Origin: Chloroflexota bacterium
GTDB taxonomy: Bacteria; Chloroflexota; Dehalococcoidia; Lucifugimonadales; UBA826
NCBI GenBank assembly: GCA_002718095.1
Contig: PBDP01000005.1
Span: forward strand, 286,248 to 291,684
Direction of reading: 5' to 3'
DNA: 5,437 nucleotides
The stretch's first letter is position 1; every line of letters begins with the position of its first letter. Shown here in pieces: positions 1 to 5,437 of this stretch. The notes beneath the pieces are model-generated. The model made no database searches. It worked only from the letters and a program-made list of their open reading frames with translations, and had not been told where the DNA came from. The position numbers and the translations under genes are program-made.

Positions 1-818
1 TCACGGATTATTTTTAGGCTAGCACTTCTTAACATTTGATGGTCATGATCACTAAGTGTTTGACTGGGAGCAACTACTATACTATCTCCTGTATGGACTC
101 CCATAGGATCAATGTTTTCCATATTGCATATTGTTATACAATTATCAGCGCTGTCTCTTATCACTTCGTATTCTAATTCTTTCCATCCAACGATAGATTT
201 TTCAATTAGTATTTGGTGAATAGGACTAGCCGACAATCCTGCCGTGACTATTTCCTTAAATTCTTCTTCAGAATTAGCTATTCCTCCACCTGTCCCTCCT
301 AATGTATATGCTGGACGGATGACTAAAGGAAGCCCTATTTTATCCTTTGCTATGTATGCTTCATCTTTGCTATTAGCTACTATACTTTCTGGAACAGGCT
401 CTCCTATTTCGCTTAACATTTTTCTGAAAAGATCCCTGTCTTCAGCACTTTTTATGGTCTCTACTTTACTTCCTAATAATTTTACGTTGTACTTATCTAA
501 GATTCCTGATTCATATAGTTCTATGGCTAAATTTAACCCAGTTTGCCCTCCTAGTGTGGGGAGCAAAGCATCTGGAGCTTCTTTTTCAAGGATTTTTTCA
601 ATTATGTGTATTGTTAATGGTTCAATATATACTTTGTCAGCTATATCGGCATCAGTCATTATGGTCGCTGGATTTGAGTTTATTAATACTGTCTCTATTC
701 CTTCTTCCCTTAGCGATTTACAAGCTTGAGTGCCTGCGTAGTCAAATTCTGCTGCTTGTCCAATTACTATTGGTCCAGATCCGATTACTAAAATTTTTTT
801 ATAAGATAATTTAGTCAA
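1..818 (-). CDS. carB: Carbamoyl-phosphate synthase large subunit, N-terminal part (cut by window edge)
   Basis: This is the large, synthetase subunit of carbamoyl-phosphate synthase. It uses ammonia delivered by CarA, bicarbonate and two ATP to make carbamoyl phosphate in the cytoplasm. About 272 codons of a family usually near 1070 residues are present, covering the preATP-grasp domain and much of the first (carboxyphosphate) ATP-grasp domain. Visible motifs are [20 protein letters not shown] (residues 7-26), [10 protein letters not shown] (47-56), the glycine-rich [12 protein letters not shown] (168-179) and [13 protein letters not shown] (234-246), all close to E. coli CarB in register. 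The start is taken as TTG at 818, giving [13 protein letters not shown] as expected for the family. A weak AGG lies 6 nt upstream, and no ATG is available before the conserved core. It begins 13 nt after the carA stop, as the last visible gene of the operon. The frame stays open to the window edge. Identity is certain; the exact start is less so. Confidence 0.96.
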   Translation of the reverse strand, partial: MTKLSYKKILVIGSGPIVIGQAAEFDYAGTQACKSLREEGIETVLINSNPATIMTDADIADKVYIEPLTIHIIEKILEKEAPDALLPTLGGQTGLNLAIELYESGILDKYNVKLLGSKVETIKSAEDRDLFRKMLSEIGEPVPESIVANSKDEAYIAKDKIGLPLVIRPAYTLGGTGGGIANSEEEFKEIVTAGLSASPIHQILIEKSIVGWKELEYEVIRDSADNCITICNMENIDPMGVHTGDSIVVAPSQTLSDHDHQMLRSASLKIIR

Positions 819-831
819 TTTGTACCTACTT

Positions 832-1935
832 TTACTGTGATTCTTTTACCATGTTTAGGAATTGGTCAAAAATGTATTCATTGTCTTTAGGCCCTGGTGA
901 AGCTTCTGCATGATATTGAATACTAATAGCAGGTAACGACTTATGCCTTAATCCTTCCACATGTAAATCATTCATGCTTATGTGCGTGAGTTCAACTTCA
1001 TCTGGGAGTGAGTCAGCATCTATTGCGTATCCATGATTTTGAGAAGTTATATAAACACGATTGGTCAATAAATCTTTCACAGGATGATTTGATCCACGAT
1101 GTCCAAATTTCAATTTGTACGTTTTTCCTCCAAGTGCCTTGCCAAGTACCTGGTTGCCCATACAAATTCCCATAATGGGTACTCGCCCGAGTAAATCTTT
1201 AGTCATTTTAGCTGTATAATCTAATAATTCAGGATTTCCGGGACCTGGAGATAGCATTATTCCATCCGGGTTTCTTTCTAATAGTTCACTTGCTGAAGTA
1301 TTAGATGGGAATACTTCCACACTACAACCTTTATTTCGCAATATACGGAGTATGTTGTATTTTAGTCCAAAATCAGAGACTAATATTTTTAATTTAGGTT
1401 CTAATGATTCAACATCTTTGAGTCCTGTATTCCAATTGTAAATTTCTTTTGTAGAAACTTTATTAACATAATCTAATTCATCATAATCAGGAGTTTTCCG
1501 GATTAATTCTTGAGCTTCTTTTTCTGACAATCCGATCGCTATCCCTCCCATCATAACTCCATTTTTACGTATTCTTTTAGTCACAGCTCTTGTATCTATC
1601 TCACTTATACCAGGGATATTTTGTGATTTAAGAAAATCTGAGATGGTTTGTATACTATCTGTGTGACTTGGTTCTGGACAGTATTGCCTTACAACCAATC
1701 CAGATACTTGAATGTTTTTTGATTCATTAGAATATCCACTTATTCCGTAGTTGCCTATCAAAGGATAGGTAGGAACTACTATTTGCCCAGCATAAGAAGG
1801 ATCTGTTAGCATCTCTTGATATCCAGTCATTGATGTATTGAATACTACTTCTCCAAATATTGATTCTGTATGTCCAAATGGGATTCCATGATATATAGAT
1901 CCATCTTGTAATATTAAAAATGCAGATTCACTCAT
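832..1935 (-). CDS. carA: Carbamoyl-phosphate synthase small (glutaminase) subunit
   Basis: CarA hydrolyses glutamine and passes ammonia to CarB for carbamoyl phosphate synthesis. The protein is 367 aa, normal for the family. The N-terminal CPSase small-chain domain shows [10 protein letters not shown] (8-17) and [21 protein letters not shown] (28-48). The C-terminal class I glutamine amidotransferase domain shows LSPGPGNPE (228-236), the nucleophile elbow GICMGNQ with Cys258, [11 protein letters not shown] (276-286), SQNHGYAID (298-306) and the rest of the triad, His342 and Glu344, in [10 protein letters not shown]. The usual HPE is HAE here, with catalytic residues kept. The start is the ATG at 1935 ([12 protein letters not shown]), which has AAAGG 7 nt upstream and matches family N-termini. 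An in-frame ATG at 1956 would add seven residues, overlap pyrC and lack a properly spaced ribosome site. It lies 10 nt after the pyrC stop and 13 nt before carB. Confidence 0.97.
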   Translation of the reverse strand: MSESAFLILQDGSIYHGIPFGHTESIFGEVVFNTSMTGYQEMLTDPSYAGQIVVPTYPLIGNYGISGYSNESKNIQVSGLVVRQYCPEPSHTDSIQTISDFLKSQNIPGISEIDTRAVTKRIRKNGVMMGGIAIGLSEKEAQELIRKTPDYDELDYVNKVSTKEIYNWNTGLKDVESLEPKLKILVSDFGLKYNILRILRNKGCSVEVFPSNTSASELLERNPDGIMLSPGPGNPELLDYTAKMTKDLLGRVPIMGICMGNQVLGKALGGKTYKLKFGHRGSNHPVKDLLTNRVYITSQNHGYAIDADSLPDEVELTHISMNDLHVEGLRHKSLPAISIQYHAEASPGPKDNEYIFDQFLNMVKESQ

Positions 1936-1942
1936 ATTGTTA

Positions 1943-1947
1943 CCTTT
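1943..1947 (-). promoter_or_regulatory. Ribosome binding site of carA
   Basis: AAAGG lies 7 nt before the ATG at 1935 and overlaps the last bases of the pyrC stop codon (TAAAGG). It supports the 1935 start over the upstream in-frame ATG at 1956. It also suggests that ribosomes finishing pyrC reload directly onto carA, keeping expression of the two matched. Confidence 0.7.
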
Positions 1948-3277
1948 ATTTACCATTTGTATAGATCGGAACTCCTTTTTTTATGGTTGTTTTAATCTTA
2001 CCTTTTAAAATGTCTCCTTCTAAAGGAGTGTTTTTACCTTTTGACAAAAAATTATTCGGTTGTATTTCCCATTCTTCAGTAGGGTCAAATATCGTTAGAT
2101 CTGCAACTTTCTCAGGTTCAATGCTACCTATATCTAGGTTTAAAAATTTAGCTGGGGCAATAGTTAATTTTTCTATTAAAAGAGGAATGGGGATTTTTGT
2201 CGTTTCAGTTAATGATATAAGTGATGGCAAGGCAGTTTCTAAGACACTTATTCCAAAAGCAGCTTCGTTCATGGTACACATTTTTTCTACTTGTGAATGA
2301 GGAGCATGATCTGTAGCAATAATGTCTATGGTTCCGTCTAAAATCCCTTCTATCATAGCGTTTTTATCTTCGAATGATCTGAGAGGAGGATTTACTTTAG
2401 CCATTGTATTGTATGAGTTAGTTGTTATGGGTGAATAATTGCCAGTGTCATTGTTAATGCCTAGCACTGATTTGTCTGTTAAGGTCAGATGATGAGGAGT
2501 TACTTCACATGTTATGTTAACGCCTTCATCCTTTGCTTTTCTTATGAGATCAATAGAACCTTTTGTACTGACATGGGCTATGTGAATGTGGCCTCCCGTT
2601 AACTTAGAAAGTGAGATATCTCTTGCAACCATTATGTCTTCTGCAGAATTAGGCATTCCTTTTATTCCCAGTAGAGTTGACACCCAACTTTCATTCATGT
2701 GGGCTCCTTTTGACAGTTCTGGTACTTCGCAATGATTTATGATAGGTAAATTTAAACTTGAGCTATATGCTAGTGCCTGTCGCATAATATTGGGGTCAAA
2801 TACAGGATTGCCATCATCACTAAATCCTATTACGCCAGCTTTTGCCATATCTGCCATTTCGGTAAGTTCTTCCCCTTTTCTTCCTTTTGTCACTGCACCT
2901 ATGGGATAAATGTCTACGGATGTTTCCTCTTTTGATTTGTTGTTAATAAATTCAATAACTGATCTGTTATCCATAGCTGGGATTGTGTTTGGCATTGCAC
3001 AAATCGTTGTAAATCCTCCAGCTGCGGCTGCGGCTGTACCAGTGATTATTGTCTCTTTATATTCTTCGCCAGGCTCTCGCAAATGGCAATGAATATCTAT
3101 AAATCCCGGGGAGATTAAATAGTTGCTAGCATCTATAAGAGTGTAATCTTTTGTTCTTTGTATTTTAGGTGCTACACTCTCGATTTTACTACCAGATATT
3201 AATACGTCCATAGTGCTGTCCAAATTTGTTTTTGGATTTATAACTCTGCCACCTTGGATCAATATTTTTTTTGCCAC
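1946..3277 (-). CDS. pyrC: Dihydroorotase, class I, catalytically complete
   Basis: PyrC reversibly cyclises N-carbamoyl-aspartate to dihydroorotate, the third step of UMP synthesis, using a metal centre. The protein is 443 aa, an amidohydrolase-superfamily TIM barrel with flanking beta-sandwich segments at both ends. Metal and substrate residues are all visible: DIHCHLREPG (61-70; His63, His65, Arg67), AMPNT (94-98), Asp154 or Asp155 in FSDDGNP, NHCE with His182, HIAHVSTKGS with His235, KVNPPLRS (294-301) and ATDHAPH with Asp323. This argues for an active enzyme rather than the metal-less pseudo-dihydroorotases that scaffold some ATCases. The start is the GTG at 3277 (MAKKILIQGGRVINP), because AAGGAG sits 9 nt upstream. 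An in-frame ATG at 3307, immediately after the pyrB stop, would add ten residues unlike the family and has no ribosome site. The intergenic gap to pyrB is 30 nt. Confidence 0.96.
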   Translation of the reverse strand: MAKKILIQGGRVINPKTNLDSTMDVLISGSKIESVAPKIQRTKDYTLIDASNYLISPGFIDIHCHLREPGEEYKETIITGTAAAAAGGFTTICAMPNTIPAMDNRSVIEFINNKSKEETSVDIYPIGAVTKGRKGEELTEMADMAKAGVIGFSDDGNPVFDPNIMRQALAYSSSLNLPIINHCEVPELSKGAHMNESWVSTLLGIKGMPNSAEDIMVARDISLSKLTGGHIHIAHVSTKGSIDLIRKAKDEGVNITCEVTPHHLTLTDKSVLGINNDTGNYSPITTNSYNTMAKVNPPLRSFEDKNAMIEGILDGTIDIIATDHAPHSQVEKMCTMNEAAFGISVLETALPSLISLTETTKIPIPLLIEKLTIAPAKFLNLDIGSIEPEKVADLTIFDPTEEWEIQPNNFLSKGKNTPLEGDILKGKIKTTIKKGVPIYTNGK

Positions 3278-3286
3278 TATTAAGTT

Positions 3287-3292
3287 CTCCTT
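3287..3292 (-). promoter_or_regulatory. Ribosome binding site of pyrC
   Basis: A strong AAGGAG lies 9 nt before GTG 3277 in the 30-nt gap after pyrB. It decides the start, because it lies inside what would be codons 6-7 of the longer ATG-initiated reading at 3307. It is the strongest Shine-Dalgarno seen in front of any of the enzyme genes here. Confidence 0.75.
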
Positions 3293-3307
3293 AAATATGG
3301 TAACCAT

Positions 3308-4279
3308 TTATTTCGAACACATTATGTTCAATAGAGCCATTCTTAAAGCTACTCCACTTGTTACCTGTTCTTCGATTATGGAATTTACACCATGGGCTAC
3401 GTTAGATTCAATTTCTATGCCTTCATTCATAGGTCCTGGATGCATCACGATTACGTTTTGGTTTGATTTTTTTAATCTTTCTTCAGTAATACCCAATTCT
3501 CTTGAATATTCTCTCAGCGAAGGTAAATGCCCGCTTTGCTGGCGTTCTAGTTGAAGACGTAATGCCATAACTATGTCAGCATTTTTTAAACCTTCATCTA
3601 TATTGGATGTTATTTTTATATTACTAAATGGATGACCTGATATATTTTTCAATCCCTTGATGAAATCATTTGGGATTAGAGTTTCAGGTCCACATATTGT
3701 GATATTAGCCCCTAATTTACTTAATCCCCACATATGTGATCTAGCTACTCGAGAGTAAAGAATATCTCCCACTAATACGATATTTTTACCTTCTATAGAG
3801 CCAACTTTTTTCTTTATTGTGTAAAGGTCTAATAATGCTTGAGTCGGGTGAGCATGTGTGCCATCACCTGCATTAATCACACTTGTTTTAATGTGTTTTG
3901 ATATAAAATGAGGTGCACCGGAATGGGGATGTCTAATAATTACTACATCAGCTCCTATAGCTTGAATTGTAAGGGCCGTATTATAAAGAGATTCACCTTT
4001 GTTATTGCTACTTGTTTTATTATTAATGTTTATGACATCAGCACTCAATATTTTTCCAGCTTGCTCAAATGATACTCGAGTTCGAGTGCTTGATTCATAA
4101 AATAGAGTTACGATTGTCTTTCCTCTTAGACTAGGAACTTTTTTAATATCTCTATTTAGTACTTCCTCCATACTTACTGCATGATCTAATATTATTTCTA
4201 TTTCGGCTTTTTTTAGAGAATCAATATCTAACAAATTATCTAATTTAACAAGATTTTGAGTTTGCGTTTCAGTTTGCAT
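3308..4279 (-). CDS. pyrB: Aspartate carbamoyltransferase catalytic subunit
   Basis: PyrB transfers the carbamoyl group from carbamoyl phosphate to aspartate, giving N-carbamoyl-aspartate, the committed step of pyrimidine synthesis. The 323-aa length is slightly longer than the roughly 300-310 of many catalytic chains. The carbamoyl phosphate domain has [13 protein letters not shown] (60-72, with the STRTR signature), the flexible loop NNKGES with Lys94, RHPHSGAP (116-123) and [19 protein letters not shown] (136-154). The aspartate domain has ALRLQLERQ (239-247) and [13 protein letters not shown] (278-290). No regulatory subunit gene (pyrI) is present, so feedback control probably rests on the PyrR leader. 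The ATG at 4279 lies inside the end of pyrR (11-nt overlap), with TAGGA giving a 7-nt spacing, so translation is likely coupled to pyrR. Its stop is followed by pyrC after 30 nt. A DHOase-ATCase complex is conceivable but not shown. Confidence 0.97.
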   Translation of the reverse strand: MQTETQTQNLVKLDNLLDIDSLKKAEIEIILDHAVSMEEVLNRDIKKVPSLRGKTIVTLFYESSTRTRVSFEQAGKILSADVININNKTSSNNKGESLYNTALTIQAIGADVVIIRHPHSGAPHFISKHIKTSVINAGDGTHAHPTQALLDLYTIKKKVGSIEGKNIVLVGDILYSRVARSHMWGLSKLGANITICGPETLIPNDFIKGLKNISGHPFSNIKITSNIDEGLKNADIVMALRLQLERQQSGHLPSLREYSRELGITEERLKKSNQNVIVMHPGPMNEGIEIESNVAHGVNSIIEEQVTSGVALRMALLNIMCSK

Positions 4280-4814
4280 TTTTGATCCTATCTTCTATTA
4301 TTGTTACTTCATCTATTCCATCTATTTCGGTAAGACTTACTTTTATGTCTTCGTATTTTGATGTAGGGACATTTTTCCCAATAAAATCTGCTCTTATGGG
4401 GATTTCCCTGTGACCTCTGTCAACTAATACTGCTAGTTGAATTTGCTTAGGTCTCCCTAAATCATGTATTGCGTCCATGGCCGCTCTTATGGATCTGCCT
4501 GTATATAGAACGTCGTCGACTAATATCACGGTTTTGGAATTTATGTCGTCGGGAATTTTTGTGGGCTTAATGTAACCTACGCCTCTTTCAGAAGTGTCGT
4601 CTCTATATAAGCCTATGTCTAGTTCTCCGACAGTAATATCTACACCTTCGAAGAGCTTTATAGATTCTTTTATCCTGTTAGCAAGTGGAACTCCTCTAGA
4701 ATGCATTCCCACTAGAATAAGATCTTCTGAACCAGAATTTTTTTCTAATATCTCATGTGATATTCGAGTTATTGCTCTATGCATATCTGAAGATGTTTGG
4801 ATACGCTTACTCAT
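4269..4814 (-). CDS. pyrR: Bifunctional pyr operon RNA-binding attenuator / uracil phosphoribosyltransferase PyrR
   Basis: PyrR binds a hairpin in pyr leader RNA when UMP/UTP is plentiful and lowers expression of the downstream genes. Many homologues also convert uracil and PRPP to UMP. The protein is 181 aa, the same length as B. subtilis PyrR, and aligns throughout. It shows [12 protein letters not shown] (13-24; Thr16, Arg17 and His20 fall where RNA-binding residues are known in the Bacillus protein), [12 protein letters not shown] (62-73), the PRPP-binding motif [13 protein letters not shown] (96-108) and [18 protein letters not shown] (126-143). The ATG at 4814 has no recognisable Shine-Dalgarno. 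It overlaps the stop of a leader ORF as ATGA, so translation probably depends on reinitiation. In this frame a TGA lies 24 nt above the ATG with no other start between. It is first in the operon and overlaps pyrB by 11 nt. Identity is very secure. Confidence 0.97.
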   Translation of the reverse strand: MSKRIQTSSDMHRAITRISHEILEKNSGSEDLILVGMHSRGVPLANRIKESIKLFEGVDITVGELDIGLYRDDTSERGVGYIKPTKIPDDINSKTVILVDDVLYTGRSIRAAMDAIHDLGRPKQIQLAVLVDRGHREIPIRADFIGKNVPTSKYEDIKVSLTEIDGIDEVTIIEDRIKNAN

Positions 4815-4909
4815 TGGATATTTATACCGGTAGTTTCAGTTATATTTGATTGCAAAAAAAAACCTCCTGTCCGCGACAAGAGGAGATATCCAAATAGTTC
4901 AATAACCAT
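4811..4909 (-). CDS. Putative 32-codon pyr leader peptide ORF spanning the attenuator
   Basis: Seen directly: an ATG at 4909 with AAGGG 6 nt upstream opens a frame of 32 codons ending in TGA at 4811-4813. The product starts [13 protein letters not shown] and ends [11 protein letters not shown]. The frame runs through the antiterminator region, both arms of the terminator and its U-tract (codons TTT TTT TTG), and its stop overlaps the pyrR start as ATGA. Its Shine-Dalgarno is the 3' arm of the PyrR-binding hairpin. Inference: translation would be blocked when PyrR holds that hairpin. When it is free, a ribosome would sterically prevent the terminator from forming and deliver ribosomes to pyrR. 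The peptide resembles no family I recognise, and its sequence probably matters less than the act of translation. A second possible start is TTG at 4855, preceded by AGGAGG. A chance ORF cannot be excluded. Confidence 0.62.
   Translation of the reverse strand: MVIELFGYLLLSRTGGFFLQSNITETTGINIQ
4854..4883 (-). terminator. Leader intrinsic terminator (pyr attenuator)
   Basis: On the minus strand, CCTCTTGTC (4883-4875), loop GCG (4874-4872) and GACAGGAGG (4871-4863) pair over all nine positions with a single U-G wobble. Nine U follow directly (4862-4854). This is a textbook intrinsic terminator located 40-70 nt before pyrR, where PyrR attenuators end. Its 3' arm contains AGGAGG, and the whole structure lies within the leader ORF. 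Confidence 0.93.
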
Positions 4910-4920
4910 CGATTTCCCTT
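4878..4920 (-). promoter_or_regulatory. Possible antiterminator hairpin
   Basis: AAGGGA (4920-4915) can pair with UCCUCUU (4884-4878) with one bulged U. Inside this, AUGGUU (4909-4904) pairs with AACUAU (4899-4894) around an AUUG loop, and AUC (4913-4911) can pair with GAU (4890-4888). The long imperfect hairpin would use both the 3' arm of the PyrR-binding hairpin and the 5' arm of the terminator, as expected of a competing antiterminator. It is AU-rich with several bulges, so its stability is uncertain and it needs a folding calculation. Confidence 0.5.
4916..4920 (-). promoter_or_regulatory. Shine-Dalgarno of the leader ORF, shared with the PyrR hairpin
   Basis: AAGGG lies 6 nt before the leader ATG at 4909. 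The same five bases form the 3' strand of the lower stem of the PyrR-binding hairpin and the outer 5' strand of the possible antiterminator. Ribosome access would therefore be lost in either folded structure and be greatest in unstructured nascent RNA. Confidence 0.6.
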
Positions 4921-4948
4921 GCCGGACTCACTGGACTAGCTTAAAGGG
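4916..4948 (-). promoter_or_regulatory. PyrR-binding RNA hairpin (anti-antiterminator)
   Basis: The minus strand has AGUCCAGUGAG (4937-4927), matching the first eleven positions of the PyrR site consensus ARUCCNGNGAGGYU as I recall it. A lower stem CCCUU (4948-4944) pairs with AAGGG (4920-4916). A 5'-side internal bulge UAA follows, then GCU (4940-4938) with GGC (4923-4921), and a CAGUGA hexaloop closed by C-G. This is the architecture known for Bacillus PyrR sites. The upper stem is odd: U4935-U4926 and A4937-C4924 are mismatched where pairs are expected. Location just before the terminator and pyrR makes the assignment strong. Confidence 0.87.
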
Positions 4949-4967
4949 GATATTAAATTGTGCCTTA

Positions 4968-4996
4968 ATAATATACTTTATATTAAGTATATTCAA
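4968..4996 (-). promoter_or_regulatory. Predicted sigma70-type promoter of the pyr operon
   Basis: The -35 TTGAAT (4996-4991) and -10 TATTAT (4973-4968) are separated by exactly 17 nt. Transcription would start near 4961-4964, about 15 nt before the PyrR hairpin, giving a leader of roughly 150 nt before pyrR. An alternative pair, TTTACT with TATAAA at 16 nt, overlaps it slightly upstream. AT-rich sequence makes chance matches common, but the position relative to the attenuator is right. Confidence 0.65.
4970..4993. repeat. Perfect 9-bp inverted repeat between -35 and -10
   Basis: AATATACTT and AAGTATATT flank a 6-bp AT-only spacer, a perfect dyad filling almost the whole promoter spacer and touching both hexamers. 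It could be an operator for a dimeric repressor or simply AT-rich palindromic sequence. As RNA it has no U-tract, so it is a poor terminator for the upstream gene. No regulator is recognisable from the site. Confidence 0.6.
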
Positions 4997-4997
4997 C

Positions 4998-5028
4998 CAG
5001 TAAATATTTTGAGCAGTTTAAATTTTGA
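4998..5028. repeat. Imperfect tandem repeat, 16-nt period, upstream of the promoter
   Basis: On the minus strand, TCAAAATTTAAACTG (5028-5014) and TCAAAATATTTACTG (5012-4998) agree at 12 of 15 positions and sit 16 nt apart, just above the -35. They might act as an UP-like AT-rich element or a repeated protein site. With only two degenerate AT-rich copies, chance is a serious alternative. Confidence 0.35.
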
Positions 5029-5032
5029 AATG

Positions 5033-5437
5033 CTATATATTTTCTTTTAGAGTAAATTGTTTTCTATTTAGATTTTTATCCCATTGTCCGGTTGTAATAT
5101 ATTTTGCGGAAATAAATCCTATATGATCTGATGACTTGGCTGCGTGCCCATTACCACCCACAGAGGCGAACATGTTTTTTTCAATTTCATCTATTATCGG
5201 ATATTTAGTTTTAGTCCAAGTAATAATACAATGATCGGTATGGAATGAACTAAATATTTTTTTGTCATAAATTGTATTCAATTCTTCTAAAAGGCCATTT
5301 TTTTCTTTAGAATCTATCTTACCTTTGAACCAATGGATTGCTTCATTATAAGAAGTAATATTAATAAAATGTGACCACCCTATTTTTATATAAGTCTTCC
5401 CATTGGGATATGTAATAGCAGGTAAGCAATAAATATC
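5033..5437 (-). CDS. FAD-dependent oxidoreductase (DAO / sarcosine oxidase-like), C-terminal part
   Basis: The reading frame is open from the window edge to TAG at 5033-5035, giving 134 C-terminal residues; the N-terminus, including any Rossmann FAD motif, is outside. Counting from the edge, YPNGKTYIKIGWSH (10-23) resembles the substrate-domain strand of sarcosine/N-methyltryptophan oxidases. CIITWTKTKYPIIDEIEKN (70-88), followed by GGNGHAAKSSDHIG (94-107) and AKYITTGQWD (111-120), matches the DAO-family C-terminal pattern of a conserved T-x-PIID strand, a G-x-GH-x-x-K FAD-proximal loop and a helix. A shorter reading starting at TTG 5281 is just an internal codon of this gene. Substrate cannot be told, but an amine or amino acid such as a sarcosine-type compound is likely for the family. 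It precedes the pyr promoter by about 40 nt with no clear terminator between, and has no evident role in pyrimidine synthesis. Confidence 0.8.
   Translation of the reverse strand, partial: DIYCLPAITYPNGKTYIKIGWSHFINITSYNEAIHWFKGKIDSKEKNGLLEELNTIYDKKIFSSFHTDHCIITWTKTKYPIIDEIEKNMFASVGGNGHAAKSSDHIGFISAKYITTGQWDKNLNRKQFTLKENI

Noticed and set aside
244-814. Plus-strand open frames of 161 and 86 codons
   Set aside because: They lie opposite carB, whose conserved CPSase motifs are unmistakable on the minus strand. Their products look like antisense noise.
1983-2300. Plus-strand open frame of 105 codons
   Set aside because: Antisense to the C-terminal half of pyrC, with no recognisable domain and no independent promoter or ribosome site.
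2910-3554. Plus-strand open frames of 60 and 113 codons
   Set aside because: Both are shadows of pyrC and pyrB; the alanine run in the first merely mirrors the GC-rich stretch encoding AAAAAGG in PyrC.
4970-4993. Rho-independent terminator for the upstream oxidoreductase
   Set aside because: The hairpin is almost entirely A-U and is followed by AUUAAGG rather than a U-tract.
4594-5003. Plus-strand open frames of 79 and 68 codons across pyrR and the leader
   Set aside because: They run antisense through pyrR and the attenuator, and their composition is explained by the complementary features.
5033-5281. Independent 82-residue minus-strand gene starting at TTG 5281
   Set aside because: The same frame is open upstream to the window edge and its content continues a DAO-family C-terminus, so this is an internal leucine codon.
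1-5437. CRISPR array, tRNA, rRNA, insertion sequence or phage genes
   Set aside because: None seen. There are no spaced repeats, no transposase or integrase motifs and no tRNA-like cloverleaf in the short non-coding gaps.

Overview
This window holds most of a de novo pyrimidine (UMP) biosynthesis operon, read entirely on the minus strand, from right to left in window coordinates. The order is leader/attenuator, pyrR, pyrB, pyrC, carA, carB. The window edge cuts carB after about 272 codons. A second minus-strand gene, the tail of a FAD-dependent oxidoreductase, lies upstream at the right edge. The DNA is AT-rich (roughly 35% GC by eye). A PyrR-type attenuator and a Bacillus-like pyrR-B-C-A-A' order (without the uracil permease pyrP) suggest a Gram-positive-type bacterium or a Chloroflexota-like lineage. 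The phylum is inferred, not shown.

Layout. 5033-5437: C-terminal 134 codons of a DAO/sarcosine-oxidase-like flavoprotein. 4910-5032: promoter region with an imperfect tandem repeat, a sigma70-type promoter (TTGAAT-17-TATTAT) holding a perfect 9-bp inverted repeat, then the start of the leader. 4811-4948: PyrR-binding hairpin, a possible competing antiterminator, an intrinsic terminator ending in nine U, and an unannotated 32-codon leader ORF running through all of it. 4269-4814: pyrR. 3308-4279: pyrB. 1946-3277: pyrC (GTG start). 832-1935: carA. 1-818: carB (TTG start, partial). The operon genes are separated by 30 bp or less or overlap, so they are very probably co-transcribed and translationally coupled.

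How it works together. CarA and CarB make carbamoyl phosphate from glutamine, bicarbonate and ATP. PyrB condenses it with aspartate, and PyrC closes the ring to dihydroorotate. PyrR senses UMP/UTP against PRPP and binds the nascent leader RNA to promote termination before pyrR.

The most interesting feature is the leader. The AAGGG at 4916-4920 is both the 3' arm of the PyrR-binding hairpin and the Shine-Dalgarno of the leader ORF. That ORF reads through the terminator and stops in an ATGA overlap with pyrR, which has no Shine-Dalgarno of its own. This suggests PyrR controls leader translation as well as, or instead of, a purely RNA-based switch. A coupled mechanism of this kind has been proposed for Thermus pyr leaders. 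The enzymes themselves look ordinary and intact.
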